Origin: Streptantibioticus parmotrematis
Lineage (GTDB): Bacteria; Actinomycetota; Actinomycetes; Streptomycetales; Streptomycetaceae
NCBI RefSeq assembly: GCF_019890615.1
Contig: NZ_JAINVZ010000016.1
Coordinates: forward strand, 62,001-126,000
DNA length: 64,000 nt
Reading direction: 5' to 3'
The notes under the pieces are model-generated. The model ran no database searches. It was not told the origin of the DNA and saw nothing but the letters and a program-made list of their open reading frames with translations. This document shows, piece after piece, positions 13,778 through 23,698 of this stretch; the first letter of the stretch is position 1, and each line of letters begins with the position of its first letter. The position numbers and the translations under genes were made by a program.

Positions 13778-13819
13778 GGACGAGGCCCGTACGACGCCGC
13801 CGTCGTACGGGCCTCGTCC
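13778..13819 (+). terminator. Perfect 19-bp hairpin between gap and pgk
   Basis: Positions 13778-13796 pair perfectly with 13801-13819 around the 4-nt loop CCGC. The arms begin GGACGAGGCCC and end GGGCCTCGTCC. The pgk start lies 28 nt beyond. It can act as an attenuating terminator or an mRNA-stabilising 3' end for gap. Confidence 0.75.
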
Positions 13820-13846
13820 CTACTCCGGGTATTCCAGGAGCCACAC

Positions 13847-15049
13847 ATGAAGACGATCGACGATCTCGATGTCGCCGGACGGCGGGTGTTCGTCCGCGCC
13901 GACCTCAACGTCCCCCTCTCCGGGGACGGGATCACCGACGACGGCCGCATCCGTGCCGCCGTCCCGACCATCACCAAGCTCGCCGAACGCGGCGCCAAGG
14001 TGATCGTCGCCTCCCACCTCGGCCGCCCCAAGGGCGCGCCGGACCCGCAGTTCTCGCTCCGCCCGGTCGCCGCGCGCCTCGGTGAACTGCTGGGCAAGGA
14101 CGTCGCGTTCGCCACCGACACCGTGGGCGACAGCGCGAAGGCCACCGTCGCCGCCCTGGCCGACGGCGAGGTCACGCTGCTGGAGAACCTGCGGTTCAAC
14201 GCGGGCGAGACCGCCAAGGACGACGCCGAGCGCGGTGCCTTCGCCGACGCGCTGGCCGCGCTCGCCGACGCCTACGTGGGCGACGGCTTCGGCGCCGTGC
14301 ACCGCAAGCACGCCTCCGTCTACGACCTCCCGGCGCGCCTCCCGCACGCCGCCGGCGGCCTGATCGCCACCGAGGTCGGCGTCCTGAAGAAGCTCACCGA
14401 GGACGTGGCGCGCCCGTACGCCGTCGTGCTCGGCGGCGCCAAGGTCTCCGACAAGCTGGGCGTCATCGACCACCTGCTGGGCAAGGCCGACCGCCTGCTG
14501 ATCGGCGGCGGCATGGCCTACACCTTCCTGGCCGCCCAGGGCCACGAGGTGGGCAAGAGCCTGTTGCAGGAGGACCAGATCCCGGCGGTCAAGGAGTACC
14601 TGGCCCGCGCCGAGAAGCAGGGCGTGGAGTTCGTCCTGCCGGTCGACGTGGTGGCCGCGCCGGACTTCCCCGACCTGAAGGCGCAGGCCCCGACCCACCC
14701 CGTCGTGGTGCCCGCCGACGCCATCCCGGCCGACGTGCAGGGCCTGGACATCGGTCCGGAGACCCGCAAGCTGTTCGCCGCCAAGCTGGCGGACGCGGCC
14801 ACCGTGTTCTGGAACGGCCCGATGGGCGTCTTCGAGCACCCCGACTACGCGGACGGGACCCGCGCGGTCGCCCAGGCGCTCCTGGACAGCCCGGCCTTCA
14901 CCGTCGTCGGCGGCGGCGACTCGGCCGCGGCCGTACGCATCCTGGGCTTCGACGAGAACGCCTTCGGCCACATCTCGACCGGCGGCGGCGCCAGCCTCGA
15001 GTACCTCGAGGGCAAGACGCTGCCCGGCCTCGCCGCACTGGAGGACTGA
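13847..15049 (+). CDS. pgk: Phosphoglycerate kinase
   Basis: PGK transfers phosphate from 1,3-bisphosphoglycerate to ADP. The 400-residue protein has the N-domain signature [23 protein letters not shown], the hinge segment [17 protein letters not shown] and the C-terminal nucleotide site [15 protein letters not shown] followed by [15 protein letters not shown]. Length and motifs are those of a normal bacterial PGK. It is followed after 7 nt by tpiA, so the two are co-transcribed; gap is upstream behind a strong hairpin. Confidence 0.98.
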   Translation: MKTIDDLDVAGRRVFVRADLNVPLSGDGITDDGRIRAAVPTITKLAERGAKVIVASHLGRPKGAPDPQFSLRPVAARLGELLGKDVAFATDTVGDSAKATVAALADGEVTLLENLRFNAGETAKDDAERGAFADALAALADAYVGDGFGAVHRKHASVYDLPARLPHAAGGLIATEVGVLKKLTEDVARPYAVVLGGAKVSDKLGVIDHLLGKADRLLIGGGMAYTFLAAQGHEVGKSLLQEDQIPAVKEYLARAEKQGVEFVLPVDVVAAPDFPDLKAQAPTHPVVVPADAIPADVQGLDIGPETRKLFAAKLADAATVFWNGPMGVFEHPDYADGTRAVAQALLDSPAFTVVGGGDSAAAVRILGFDENAFGHISTGGGASLEYLEGKTLPGLAALED

Positions 15050-15056
15050 CCACCAC

Positions 15057-15845
15057 ATGAGCACCACCCGCACCCCGCTGATGGCGGGCAACTGGAAGAT
15101 GAACCTCAACCACCTCGAGGCCATCGCCCACGTCCAGAAGCTCGCCTTCGCGCTGACCGACAAGGACTACGCGGCCGTGGAGGTCGCCGTCCTGCCGCCC
15201 TTCACCGACCTGCGCTCGGTGCAGACCCTGGTCGACGGCGACAAGCTGAAGATCAAGTACGGCGCCCAGGACGTCTCGGCCTACGACTCCGGCGCGTACA
15301 CCGGCGAGATCTCCGGCCCGATGCTCGCCAAGCTCAAGTGCTCCTACGTGACGATCGGTCACAGCGAGCGACGCCAGTACCACGGTGAGGACGAGGCGAT
15401 CGTCAACGCCAAGGTCAAGGCCGCGTTCCGGCACGACCTGACCCCGATCCTGTGCGTCGGCGAGGGCCTGGACGTGCGCAGGGCCGGCAACCAGGTCGCG
15501 CACACCCTCGCCCAGGTCGACGGCGCCCTGGGGGACGTCCCGGCCGACCAGGCGCGCACGATCGTCATCGCCTACGAGCCCGTGTGGGCGATCGGCACCG
15601 GCGAGGTCGCCACGCCCCAGGACGCCCAGGAGGTCTGCGGCGCGATCCGCGGGCGGCTGGCCGAGCTGTACGACCAGGAGCTGGCCGACCAGGTCCGCAT
15701 CCAGTACGGCGGGTCGGTCAAGGCCGGCAACATCGCCGCGATCATGGTGCAGCCGGACGTCGACGGCGCGCTGGTCGGCGGTGCCTCGCTGGACGCCGAC
15801 GAGTTCGTCAGGATCGTCCGCTTCGCTGATCAGGCAGTAGGCTGA
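15057..15845 (+). CDS. tpiA: Triosephosphate isomerase
   Basis: TIM interconverts dihydroxyacetone phosphate and glyceraldehyde 3-phosphate. The 262-residue product has the N-terminal catalytic Asn-Lys segment ([11 protein letters not shown]), the catalytic His loop ([14 protein letters not shown]), the catalytic Glu in [11 protein letters not shown] and the phosphate-binding [11 protein letters not shown]. It follows pgk by 7 nt, and secG follows after 96 nt that contain a GC hairpin. Nothing unusual is seen in the protein. Confidence 0.98.
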   Translation: MSTTRTPLMAGNWKMNLNHLEAIAHVQKLAFALTDKDYAAVEVAVLPPFTDLRSVQTLVDGDKLKIKYGAQDVSAYDSGAYTGEISGPMLAKLKCSYVTIGHSERRQYHGEDEAIVNAKVKAAFRHDLTPILCVGEGLDVRRAGNQVAHTLAQVDGALGDVPADQARTIVIAYEPVWAIGTGEVATPQDAQEVCGAIRGRLAELYDQELADQVRIQYGGSVKAGNIAAIMVQPDVDGALVGGASLDADEFVRIVRFADQAVG

Positions 15846-15869
15846 CGGACTCGATCCGAAGTACCCTGT

Positions 15870-15905
15870 CGGGGACCGGGCGCGGACTGCCGCGGTCGGT
15901 CCCCG
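15870..15905 (+). terminator. Hairpin between tpiA and secG
   Basis: CGGGGACCG (15870-15878) pairs with CGGTCCCCG (15897-15905); the 18-nt loop can form a smaller GCGG/CCGC stem. It may partly terminate the glycolytic transcript before secG. Confidence 0.5.
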
Positions 15906-15941
15906 CGCCGTCGTAGGTTCCCCCAGAGAGTTGGTCCAGCC

Positions 15942-16178
15942 GTGGTCACCGGATTCTCCATCGCCCTCATCGTGTTCAGCCTGCTGCTGATGCTGCTCGT
16001 GCTGATGCACAAGGGGAAGGGCGGCGGTCTCTCGGACATGTTCGGCGGCGGCATGCAGTCCTCCGTCGGCGGCTCCTCGGTGGCCGAGCGCAACCTCGAC
16101 CGCATCACCGTCATCATCGGCCTGCTGTGGTTCGCGTGCGTCGTCGGCCTCGGTCTGGTGCTGAAGTTCCAGAAGTGA
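15942..16178 (+). CDS. secG: Preprotein translocase subunit SecG
   Basis: SecG is the small auxiliary subunit of the SecYEG channel. The 78-residue product has two hydrophobic helices (about 5-23 and 52-70) flanking a glycine-rich, basic loop (HKGKGGGLSDMFGGGMQSSVGGSS), the standard SecG pattern. The start is GTG 15942 with AGAG just upstream. Its place after gap-pgk-tpiA is the usual actinobacterial arrangement and may link export capacity to central carbon flow. Confidence 0.95.
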   Translation: MVTGFSIALIVFSLLLMLLVLMHKGKGGGLSDMFGGGMQSSVGGSSVAERNLDRITVIIGLLWFACVVGLGLVLKFQK

Positions 16179-16361
16179 CCCGGGCCCACCCTGCGGCCGT
16201 ACCGCGCCCGGTTCGGGCGTAACTGACGGCCCGTCGCCCCCGCGGCTTATCATGGGACGGCGTCCGCGAGGTGCCGGGCCGGTTGGCCTCCCGCTGGACG
16301 AGACGTAAGGTCTCCGTAAACTGGACGACCTCGCAGCACCATCACGCAGGGAGTTACGACC

Positions 16362-16697
16362 GTGGCAAGTGGCAACGCGATCCGTGGCAGTCGGGTCGGA
16401 GCGGGGCCGATGGGGGAGGCGGAGCGCGGCGAGTCCGCGCCGCGTCTTCGCATCTCCTTCTGGTGCTCGAACGGGCACGAGACGCAGCCGAGTTTCGCCA
16501 GTGACGCGCAGATCCCGGACACCTGGGACTGCCCCCGCTGCGGCTTCCCGGCCGGCCAGGACGAGAACAACCCGCCGGACCCGCCGCGCACCGAGCCCTA
16601 CAAGACGCACCTGGCGTACGTGCGGGAGCGCCGCAGCGACGCGGACGGCGAGGCGATCCTCGCCGAGGCGCTGGCGAAACTGCGCGGGGAGATCTGA
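16362..16697 (+). CDS. RNA polymerase-binding protein, RbpA family (probable paralogue)
   Basis: RbpA binds the RNA polymerase beta' subunit and group 1/2 sigma factors and stabilises the open complex. The 111-residue product keeps the family layout: an N-terminal RGSRVG tail, a zinc-binding core with Cys, His, Cys, Cys ligands (FWCSNGHETQP and WDCPRCGFPAG) and a C-terminal helix with the sigma-contact pattern (HLAYVRERRSDADGEAILAEALAKLR). The core sequence differs from the canonical S. coelicolor RbpA as I remember it, so this is probably the second copy that lies beside the gap operon in Streptomyces. Upstream, TATCAT (16249-16254) could be a -10. It converges on the pentose phosphate operon. 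Confidence 0.82.
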   Translation: MASGNAIRGSRVGAGPMGEAERGESAPRLRISFWCSNGHETQPSFASDAQIPDTWDCPRCGFPAGQDENNPPDPPRTEPYKTHLAYVRERRSDADGEAILAEALAKLRGEI

Positions 16698-16700
16698 CGA

Positions 16701-16740
16701 CGAGAGGGTGTGGGAGGCGACCGCCTCCCACACCCTCTCG
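16701..16740. terminator. Bidirectional terminator between the RbpA gene and pgl
   Basis: Positions 16701-16718 pair perfectly with 16723-16740 (18 bp) around a 4-nt loop, and CTTTCC follows on the plus strand. It lies 3 nt after the RbpA-family stop and 25 nt from the pgl stop, so it can end both convergent transcripts. Confidence 0.8.
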
Positions 16741-16764
16741 CTTTCCGCAGGCCTTCGTACCGGA

Positions 16765-17547
16765 TCAGGCCGAGGCCGGCGGGTACAGCTCCCGCGGCAG
16801 TTGGGCCGCCGCGGTGCGGTCCAGCAGCCACAGCGTGCGGCCCCGGCCGTACGCGCCCGCGGCCGGGGCCTGGATCTCGCCCGCCCCGGACAGCGCCATG
16901 GCCGCCGCGTTCGCCTTGTCCTCGCCCGCGGCCAGCAGCCACACCTCACGCGCCGCCCGGATCGCCGGCAGGGTCAGCGAGATCCGGGTGGGCGGCGGCT
17001 TGGGCGAGCCGTGCACACCGATGACGGTGCGCTCGGTCTCCCGTACCCCGGGGTGCTCGGGGAAGAGCGAGGCCACGTGCGCGTCCGGGCCGACGCCCAG
17101 CATCAGCACGTCGAACGACGGCACGCCCGCGTGGTCCTCGGGACCGGCCGCCTTCGCCAGCTCCGCCGCATAACCCTCGGCCGCCGCGTCCGCGTCCGAG
17201 CCGTGACCGCCGTCGGAGGCGGGCATCGGGTGCACCCGCGCCGGATCGACCGGCACGGCGTCCAGCAGCGCCTGGCGGGCCTGCGTGACGTTGCGCTCCG
17301 GGTCGCCCTCGGGCAGGTAGCGCTCGTCGCCCCACCACAGGTCGAGGCGGCCCCAGTCCACCGCGTCCCGGGCGGGCGCCTCGGCGAGCGCCGCGAGCAG
17401 CGCGTTGCCGTTGCGCCCGCCGGTGAGCACCACCGACGCGGAACCGCGGGCGGCCTGGGCGTCGACGATCCGGGTGATCAGCCGGGCCGCCGCCGCCTTC
17501 GCCATCAGTTCCTTGTCGCGGTGCACCACGACCTGGGGGGCCGTCAC
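16765..17547 (-). CDS. pgl: 6-phosphogluconolactonase
   Basis: Pgl hydrolyses 6-phosphogluconolactone, the second oxidative step of the pentose phosphate pathway. The 260-residue product has the family segments VVLTGGRNGNALLAALAE, RLDLWWGDERYLPEGDPERN and MLGVGPDAHVASLFPEHPGV (DevB/SOL type). Its start overlaps the opcA stop by 4 nt, and it is the last gene of tkt-tal-zwf-opcA-pgl. In S. coelicolor I recall a glucose-6-phosphate isomerase gene between this operon and the RbpA gene; here only the terminator lies there. Confidence 0.96.
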   Translation of the reverse strand: MTAPQVVVHRDKELMAKAAAARLITRIVDAQAARGSASVVLTGGRNGNALLAALAEAPARDAVDWGRLDLWWGDERYLPEGDPERNVTQARQALLDAVPVDPARVHPMPASDGGHGSDADAAAEGYAAELAKAAGPEDHAGVPSFDVLMLGVGPDAHVASLFPEHPGVRETERTVIGVHGSPKPPPTRISLTLPAIRAAREVWLLAAGEDKANAAAMALSGAGEIQAPAAGAYGRGRTLWLLDRTAAAQLPRELYPPASA

Positions 17548-18608
17548 TTCGACTTCCCCGTACGGGAGTTGCCCGACGCTGCGGTCTTGCGCGCGGTGGT
17601 CTTGCGCGCCGCGGGCGCGGTGTCGGCCACCTCGGGCGCCTGGCCCGCGGCGACCTCCGGGCCGTCACCCGCCGGGTGGTCGTGGCCGGTGAGCCGCTTG
17701 ACGCCGACCCGGACCGTCTCGCGGTAGATGTCGTCCGGATCCAGCCGACGCAACTCCTCCGCGATCAGCTCGGCGGTGTCACGCCGCTTGAGGGCGACGT
17801 GCCGGTCCGGCTGGCCGGGCATCGCCAGCTCCGCCAGCGCCCCGTCCGCGCGGTCCAGGCAGATCTCGCCGTCCGCGGTCGACAGCCGCACCGCGGTCAG
17901 CCCCGGCCCGTCCGACACCCTGCGCTCGACCGGCACCTCCAGGCGGTCGGCCAGCCACATCCCCAGCAGCTCGGTGCTCGGGTTGTACGGCTCGCCCTCC
18001 ACGATCGCGGCGGTGACGGCCGAGTGCTTCTGGTCCAGCGCCGCGGCCAGCATGCTGCGCCACGGGGTGATCCGGGTCCACGCCAGGTCGGTGTCGCCGG
18101 GGGAGTAGGTGTCCGCCCGCACCCGCAGCGCCGCCACCGGATCCTCGGCCGCCGCCGCGTCGGTGATCCGGCGCTGCGCCAGCTTGCCCAGCGGGTGTTC
18201 CGCCGGGTTCCCAGGGGCGTCCTCCGGCCACCAGACCACCACCGGCGCGTCCGGCAGCAGCAGCGGCAGGACGACCGACTCGGCGTGGTTGGCCAGCTCG
18301 CCGTGGAGCCGCAGCATCACGGTCTCGCCGGTGCCCGCGTCGGAACCGACGCGGATCTCGGCGTCGAGACGCGACTTGGCGCGGTCCCGGGGCGAGCGGC
18401 CCGGGCGCTTGATCACCGCGAGGATGCGGGACGGGTGCTCCCGGGAGGCGTCGCCGGCCGCCTTGAGGGCGTCGTACGCGTTGCCCTCGTCGGTGACGAT
18501 GACCAGGGTGAGGACCATGCCGACGGCCGGGGTGCCGCTGGCACGGCGGGCCTGGATGACGCCGGCGTTGATCTTCGACGATGTGGTGTCCGTGAGATCG
18601 ATCTTCAT
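17544..18608 (-). CDS. opcA: Glucose-6-phosphate dehydrogenase assembly protein OpcA
   Basis: OpcA is required for activity or assembly of G6PDH in actinobacteria and cyanobacteria. The 354-residue protein starts [21 protein letters not shown] and contains the conserved RNPSRILAVI-like and PVVVWWPEDAPGNPAEHPLG segments of the family. The last about 50 residues are Ala/Thr/Lys-rich and low-complexity. Overlaps of 4 nt with both zwf (upstream) and pgl (downstream) show strict translational coupling, as expected for an accessory subunit made in step with the enzyme. Confidence 0.95.
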   Translation of the reverse strand: MKIDLTDTTSSKINAGVIQARRASGTPAVGMVLTLVIVTDEGNAYDALKAAGDASREHPSRILAVIKRPGRSPRDRAKSRLDAEIRVGSDAGTGETVMLRLHGELANHAESVVLPLLLPDAPVVVWWPEDAPGNPAEHPLGKLAQRRITDAAAAEDPVAALRVRADTYSPGDTDLAWTRITPWRSMLAAALDQKHSAVTAAIVEGEPYNPSTELLGMWLADRLEVPVERRVSDGPGLTAVRLSTADGEICLDRADGALAELAMPGQPDRHVALKRRDTAELIAEELRRLDPDDIYRETVRVGVKRLTGHDHPAGDGPEVAAGQAPEVADTAPAARKTTARKTAASGNSRTGKSK

Positions 18609-20131
18609 GGCCGACGCCAGCTCCTGCCGTCTCGTGCGAGCATCTCGTCCGCCTCCGCGGGCCCCCAGGTCCCGGCGGCGTACTGGGCGGGCTTGCCGTG
18701 CTTGTCCCAGTACTCCTCGATCGGGTCGAGGATGGTCCAGGACAGCTCGACCTCCTGGTGCCGCGGGAAGAGGTTGGCGTCGCCCAGCAGCACGTCGAGC
18801 AGCAGCCGCTCGTACGCCTCGGGGCTGGACTCGGTGAAGGACTCGCCGTAGGCGAAGTCCATCGTGACGTCGCGGACCTCCATCGAGGTGCCCGGCACCT
18901 TGGAACCGAACCGCACGGTCACGCCCTCGTCCGGCTGCACCCGGATGACCAGCGCGTTCTGCCCCAGCTCCTCGGTGGCGCCGGACTCGAACGGCAGGTA
19001 CGGGGCGCGCTTGAAGACCACCGCGATCTCGGTGACCCGGCGGCCGAGCCGCTTGCCGGTGCGCAGGTAGAACGGCACGCCCGCCCAGCGGCGGTTGTTG
19101 ATGGTGAGCTTGATCGCGGCGTAGGTGTCGGTCTTGGACTTGGGGTCGATGCCCTCCTCCTCCAGGTAGCCGAGCACCTCCTCGCCGCCCTGCCAGGCGT
19201 GCGCGTACTGGCCGCGCACGGTGTGCCTGCCCAGGTCCTCGGGCAGCTCGACGGCGCCCAGCACCTTCAGCTTCTCGGCCACCAGCGCCTTGGGGTGGAA
19301 GGAGCCCGGCTCCTCCATCGCGGTCAGCGCCAGCAGCTGGAGCAGGTGGTTCTGGATGACGTCACGGGCCGCGCCGATGCCGTCGTAGTACCCCGCGCGA
19401 CCGCCGATGCCGATGTCCTCGGCCATGGTGATCTGCACGTGGTCGACGTAGGAGCGGTTCCAGATCGGCTCGAACATCGTGTTGGCGAAGCGCAGCGCCA
19501 GGATGTTCTGGACCGTCTCCTTGCCCAGGTAGTGGTCGATGCGGAAGACCTCGTTGGGGTCGAACACGCTGTGCACGACCTTGTTGAGCTCCTGCGCGCT
19601 CGCCAGGTTGTGGCCGAACGGCTTCTCGATGACGGCACGCCGCCAGGAGTCGCCGCGGCCCTCGGACAGCCCGTGCTTCTTGAGCTGCTCGACCACCTTG
19701 GGGAAGAACTTCGGCGGGACCGACAGGTAGAACGCGAAGTTGCCGCCGGTGCCGCGGGCCTTGTCCAGGTCGTCGATGGTGGTGCGCAGCGTCTCGAACG
19801 CCTGGTCGTCGTCGAACTCGCCGGGCACGAACCGGAAGCCCTCGGCGAGCTGGGTCCACACCTCCTCGCGGAACGGGGTCCGCGAGTGCTCCTTGACGGC
19901 GTCGTGCACGACCTGGGCGAAGTCCTCGTCCTCCCAGTCGCGCCGGGCGAAGCCGACGAGCGAGAAGCCCGGCGGCAGCAGCCCGCGGTTGGCGAGGTCG
20001 TAGACGGCGGGCATCAGCTTCTTGCGTGACAGGTCACCCGTGACGCCGAAGATGACCAGGCCGGACGGCCCCGCGATACGCGGGAGCCGCCGGTCCCTGG
20101 GGTCACGCAGCGGGTTGCTGCTGGTGGTCAC
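18605..20131 (-). CDS. zwf: Glucose-6-phosphate 1-dehydrogenase
   Basis: G6PDH performs the first, NADPH-producing step of the oxidative pentose phosphate pathway. The 508-residue enzyme has the coenzyme fingerprint [21 protein letters not shown], the substrate-binding signature [13 protein letters not shown] with the catalytic His, and the C-terminal [25 protein letters not shown]. The start is a GTG at 20131, 5 nt after the tal stop. It is followed by opcA with a 4-nt overlap. Length and motifs are normal. Confidence 0.98.
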   Translation of the reverse strand: MTTSSNPLRDPRDRRLPRIAGPSGLVIFGVTGDLSRKKLMPAVYDLANRGLLPPGFSLVGFARRDWEDEDFAQVVHDAVKEHSRTPFREEVWTQLAEGFRFVPGEFDDDQAFETLRTTIDDLDKARGTGGNFAFYLSVPPKFFPKVVEQLKKHGLSEGRGDSWRRAVIEKPFGHNLASAQELNKVVHSVFDPNEVFRIDHYLGKETVQNILALRFANTMFEPIWNRSYVDHVQITMAEDIGIGGRAGYYDGIGAARDVIQNHLLQLLALTAMEEPGSFHPKALVAEKLKVLGAVELPEDLGRHTVRGQYAHAWQGGEEVLGYLEEEGIDPKSKTDTYAAIKLTINNRRWAGVPFYLRTGKRLGRRVTEIAVVFKRAPYLPFESGATEELGQNALVIRVQPDEGVTVRFGSKVPGTSMEVRDVTMDFAYGESFTESSPEAYERLLLDVLLGDANLFPRHQEVELSWTILDPIEEYWDKHGKPAQYAAGTWGPAEADEMLARDGRSWRRP

Positions 20132-20136
20132 TGTGG

Positions 20137-21255
20137 TCAGGCCTCCGAGGGAGCGAGGCGCTTGAGCTCGGCCTCGGTGGACTTGAGCAGGTCGTTCCAG
20201 GACGCCTCGAACTTCTCGACGCCCTCGTCCTCCAGCACCTTGACCACGTCGTCGTAGTCGACGCCCACGCCCGCGAGGGCGTCGAGGACGCCCTGGGCGT
20301 CGGCGTAGTTGCCGGTGATGGTGTCGCCGGTGACCTCACCGTGGTCGCCGGTGGCCTGGAGGGTGGCCTCCGGCATGGTGTTGACGGTGTTCGGCGCGAC
20401 CAGCTCGGTGACGTAGAGGGTGTCCGGGTAGGCCGGGTCCTTCACGCCGGTCGAGGCCCACAGCGGACGCTGCTTGCGGGCGCCGGCCTTCTCCAGGGCC
20501 GCCCAGCGGTCGGAGGAGAAGACCTCCTCGTACGCCTGGTAGGCGAGGCGGGCGTTGGCCACCGCGGCCTTGCCCTTGAGGCCCTTGGCCTGGTCGCCGC
20601 CGATCTTGTCCAGCCGCTTGTCGATCTCGGTGTCGACGCGCGAGACGAAGAAGGAGGCGACCGAACGGATCTGCGACAGGTCGAGCCCGGCGGCCTTCGC
20701 CTTCTCCAGGCCGGTCAGGTAGGCGTCCATCACGGCGCGGTACCGGTCGAGGGAGAAGATCAGCGTGACGTTGACGCTGATGCCCCGGCCGATGACGTCG
20801 GCGATGGCCGGCAGGCCCGCCTCGGTCGCCGGGATCTTGATGAAGGTGTTCGGCCGGTCCACCAGCCACGCCAGCTGCTTGGCCTCGGCGACGGTCGCCG
20901 CCGTGTTGTGCGCCAGACGCGGGTCGACCTCGATGGAGACCCGGCCGTCCTGGCCGTCGGTGGCGTCGAAGACCGGGCGCAGCACGTCGGCCGCGTCCCG
21001 CACGTCCGAGGTGGTGATCATGCGCAGCGCCTCCTCGACGGTGACCCTGCGCACCGCGAGGTCGGCGACCTGCTCGTCGTAGGCCGGGTCGCCGGAGATG
21101 GCCTTCTGGAAGATGGTCGGGTTGGTGGTGACACCGACCACGTGGCTGGAGTCGATCAGCTCGGCGAGGTTGCCGGAGGTGATCCGCTTGCGCGACAGGT
21201 CGTCGAGCCAGATCGCGACGCCTTCGTCGGAGAGGCGCTTGAGTGCGTCTGTCAT
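20137..21255 (-). CDS. tal: Transaldolase
   Basis: Transaldolase moves a dihydroxyacetone unit between sugar phosphates through a Schiff base. The 372-residue product is of the long actinobacterial type: [25 protein letters not shown] at the start, [13 protein letters not shown], then [17 protein letters not shown] with the catalytic Lys, and [20 protein letters not shown]. It lies between tkt (36-nt gap) and zwf (5-nt gap) in the operon. Confidence 0.97.
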   Translation of the reverse strand: MTDALKRLSDEGVAIWLDDLSRKRITSGNLAELIDSSHVVGVTTNPTIFQKAISGDPAYDEQVADLAVRRVTVEEALRMITTSDVRDAADVLRPVFDATDGQDGRVSIEVDPRLAHNTAATVAEAKQLAWLVDRPNTFIKIPATEAGLPAIADVIGRGISVNVTLIFSLDRYRAVMDAYLTGLEKAKAAGLDLSQIRSVASFFVSRVDTEIDKRLDKIGGDQAKGLKGKAAVANARLAYQAYEEVFSSDRWAALEKAGARKQRPLWASTGVKDPAYPDTLYVTELVAPNTVNTMPEATLQATGDHGEVTGDTITGNYADAQGVLDALAGVGVDYDDVVKVLEDEGVEKFEASWNDLLKSTEAELKRLAPSEA

Positions 21256-21291
21256 GGGATGTACATCTCCTCGAAAGTTACGGTGAGCTGA

Positions 21292-23370
21292 TCAGCGGGA
21301 CGCGGCGGCGATCGAGTCGCGCGCGGCGCCCACGACGGCCTCGGGGGTCAGCCCGAACTCGCGGTAGAGCACCTTGTAGTCGGCGGAGGCGCCGAAGTGC
21401 TCCAGGCTCACGATGCGCCCCGAGTCGCCGACGAACCGGTACCAGGTCAGGCCGATGCCGGCCTCCACGGCGACCCGGGCCTTGACGTTGGGCGGCAGCA
21501 CGTGGTCGCGGTACGCCTGGTCCTGCTCCTCGAACCACTCCACGCACGGCATCGAGACCACGCGGGTCGGCACGCCGTCGGCCTGGAGGGCGTCGCGGGC
21601 GGCGAGGGCGATCTCGACCTCGGAACCGGTGGCGATGACGATCAGCTGCGGCTGGCCGCCCTCGGCCTCGGCCCGCACGTAACCGCCCTTGGCGGCCTGC
21701 GGGTCGGGCGCGTAGGTCGGCACGTTCTGCCGGGTGAGCGCCAGGCCGTGCGGGGCAGGCTTGGCGGTGTGGCGGCGCAGGATCTCGTGCCAGACGATCG
21801 CGGTCTCGTTGGCGTCGGCCGGACGCACCACGTTCAGGCCGGGGATGGCGCGCAGCGCGGACAGGTGCTCGACCGGCTGGTGCGTCGGGCCGTCCTCGCC
21901 CAGGCCGATGGAGTCGTGCGTCCACACGTAGGTGACCGGCAGCTGCATCAGCGCGGCCAGCCGCACCGCGGGGCGCATGTAGTCGGAGAAGACCAGGAAC
22001 GTGCCGCCGTAGATGCGGGTGTTGCCGTGCAGCGCGATGCCGTTCATGGTCGAGCCCATGGCGTGCTCGCGGATGCCCCAGTGCACCGTGCGGCCGTACG
22101 GGGAGGCGCCGGGCAGCGGGTTGCCCTCCGGCAGGAACGAGGAGTTCTTGTCGATCGTGGTGTTGTTGGAGCCGGCCAGGTCGGCCGAGCCGCCCCACAG
22201 CTCCGGCACGATCTCGCCGAGCGCGGCGAGCACCTCGCCGGAGGCCTTGCGGGTGGCGACCGCCTTGCCCTCCTCGAAGACCGGCAGCGCCTTCTCCCAG
22301 CCGTCCGGCAGCTCGCCGGAGTCGATCCGGTCGAAGTCGGCGGCGCGCCGCGGGTTGCTGGCCCGCCACTCCTCGAACTTCTTGGTCCACGTGGCGTGCG
22401 CCTCGCGGCCGCGGTCGGCGACCTCGCGGGCGTGCGCCAGCACCGCGTCCTCGACGGCGAAGTGCTTGTCCGGGTCGAAGCCCAGCACCTTCTTGGTGGC
22501 CGCGACCTCGTCCTCGCCCAGCGCGGCGCCGTGCGCGGCACCGGTGTTCTGGGCGTGCGGGGCGGGCCAGGCGATGATGGTGCGCGCGGCGATCAGCGAC
22601 GGGCGGGAGGTCTCGGCCTTGGCGGCCAGCAGCGCCTTGTGCAGGGCCTCGACGTCGAAGTCGCCGTCGGGCGCCTGGTCGATGCGCTGCACGTGCCAGC
22701 CGTACGCCTCGTAGCGCTTGACGACGTCCTCGCTCAGGGCGGTCTCGGTGTCGCCCTCGATGGAGATGTGGTTGTCGTCGTAGAGCGCGATGAGGTTGCC
22801 GAGCCTCTGGTGGCCGGCGAGGGAGGAGGCCTCGGCGGAGATGCCCTCCTCGATGTCGCCGTCGGAGACGATCGCCCAGATGGTGTGGTCGAACGGCGAG
22901 GTGCCCTCGGGCGCGTCCGGGTCGAACAGGCCGCGCTCGTAGCGGGAGGCCATCGCCATGCCGACCGCGTTGGCGATGCCCTGGCCGAGCGGCCCTGTCG
23001 TGGTCTCGACGCCGGTGGTGTGGCCGTGCTCCGGGTGGCCCGGGGTCCGCGAGCCCCAGGTGCGGAACGACTTGAGGTCGTCGAGTTCGAGCCCGTAGCC
23101 GGACAGGAAGAGCTGGATGTAGAGCGTCAGGCTGGTGTGACCGGGCGACAGGACGAACCGGTCACGGCCGGTCCAGTCCGGGTCGGAGGGGTCGTGGCGC
23201 ATCAGCTTCTGGAAGAGCAGGTAGGCGGCGGGCGCCAGGCTCATGGCCGTGCCCGGATGGCCGTTCCCGACCTTCTGGACAGAGTCCATGGCCAGAACCC
23301 GGACAGTATCCACGGCCCGCTTGTCCAGATCGGTCCACTCGAGATCTGTGGTGGTCGGCTTCGTGCTCAC
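21292..23370 (-). CDS. tkt: Transketolase
   Basis: Transketolase transfers two-carbon units with thiamine diphosphate. The 692-residue product has the TPP-binding motif (IVSDGDIEEGISAEASSLAG ending near the metal-ligand Asn of YDDNHISIEG), the N-terminal GHPGTAMSLAP with a catalytic His and the C-terminal pyrimidine domain (GSADLAGSNNT, then GIREHAMGS). A GTG at 23370 starts it, with GGAG upstream. It is the promoter-proximal gene of tkt-tal-zwf-opcA-pgl and is divergent from ctaB. Confidence 0.98.
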   Translation of the reverse strand: MSTKPTTTDLEWTDLDKRAVDTVRVLAMDSVQKVGNGHPGTAMSLAPAAYLLFQKLMRHDPSDPDWTGRDRFVLSPGHTSLTLYIQLFLSGYGLELDDLKSFRTWGSRTPGHPEHGHTTGVETTTGPLGQGIANAVGMAMASRYERGLFDPDAPEGTSPFDHTIWAIVSDGDIEEGISAEASSLAGHQRLGNLIALYDDNHISIEGDTETALSEDVVKRYEAYGWHVQRIDQAPDGDFDVEALHKALLAAKAETSRPSLIAARTIIAWPAPHAQNTGAAHGAALGEDEVAATKKVLGFDPDKHFAVEDAVLAHAREVADRGREAHATWTKKFEEWRASNPRRAADFDRIDSGELPDGWEKALPVFEEGKAVATRKASGEVLAALGEIVPELWGGSADLAGSNNTTIDKNSSFLPEGNPLPGASPYGRTVHWGIREHAMGSTMNGIALHGNTRIYGGTFLVFSDYMRPAVRLAALMQLPVTYVWTHDSIGLGEDGPTHQPVEHLSALRAIPGLNVVRPADANETAIVWHEILRRHTAKPAPHGLALTRQNVPTYAPDPQAAKGGYVRAEAEGGQPQLIVIATGSEVEIALAARDALQADGVPTRVVSMPCVEWFEEQDQAYRDHVLPPNVKARVAVEAGIGLTWYRFVGDSGRIVSLEHFGASADYKVLYREFGLTPEAVVGAARDSIAAASR

Positions 23371-23698
23371 CCTGGGTCAGGGCTCCTCTCCACAATGATC
23401 GAACGCCGGTCGGCCCTACGCCCACCGGGCGATTTCGAGCCTACCCTTGCGCGGGCAGGCGTTCGGCTACGTTCGGCGCAACACCGGAACGACTTTGTTC
23501 ATTCCTGGTACATATTCTGTTACCGCCTCCCCAAGCCTGAGTCATCGGGGGTCGCCCCGCCTGTCGGAGCCAACACGAGGGGCCCCCGCGACAGGCCACG
23601 GGATGGCAACGTCTACAGTGGCGTGGTACGCGCTGAGACTCACCCGGTCGTCGCAACTGGGATGGTCTCGCTGGTCTTTCTCCCTCCCAGAGGTGTTC
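23371..23698. other. 328-nt divergent spacer between tkt and ctaB
   Basis: No gene is visible. The spacer must carry both promoters. TACAGT (23614-23619) is a possible -10 toward ctaB, with a weak GACA-containing -35 and an 80-nt leader. A more AT-rich stretch around 23485-23525 is a likely promoter region toward tkt, but I cannot assign boxes with confidence. Confidence 0.4.
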
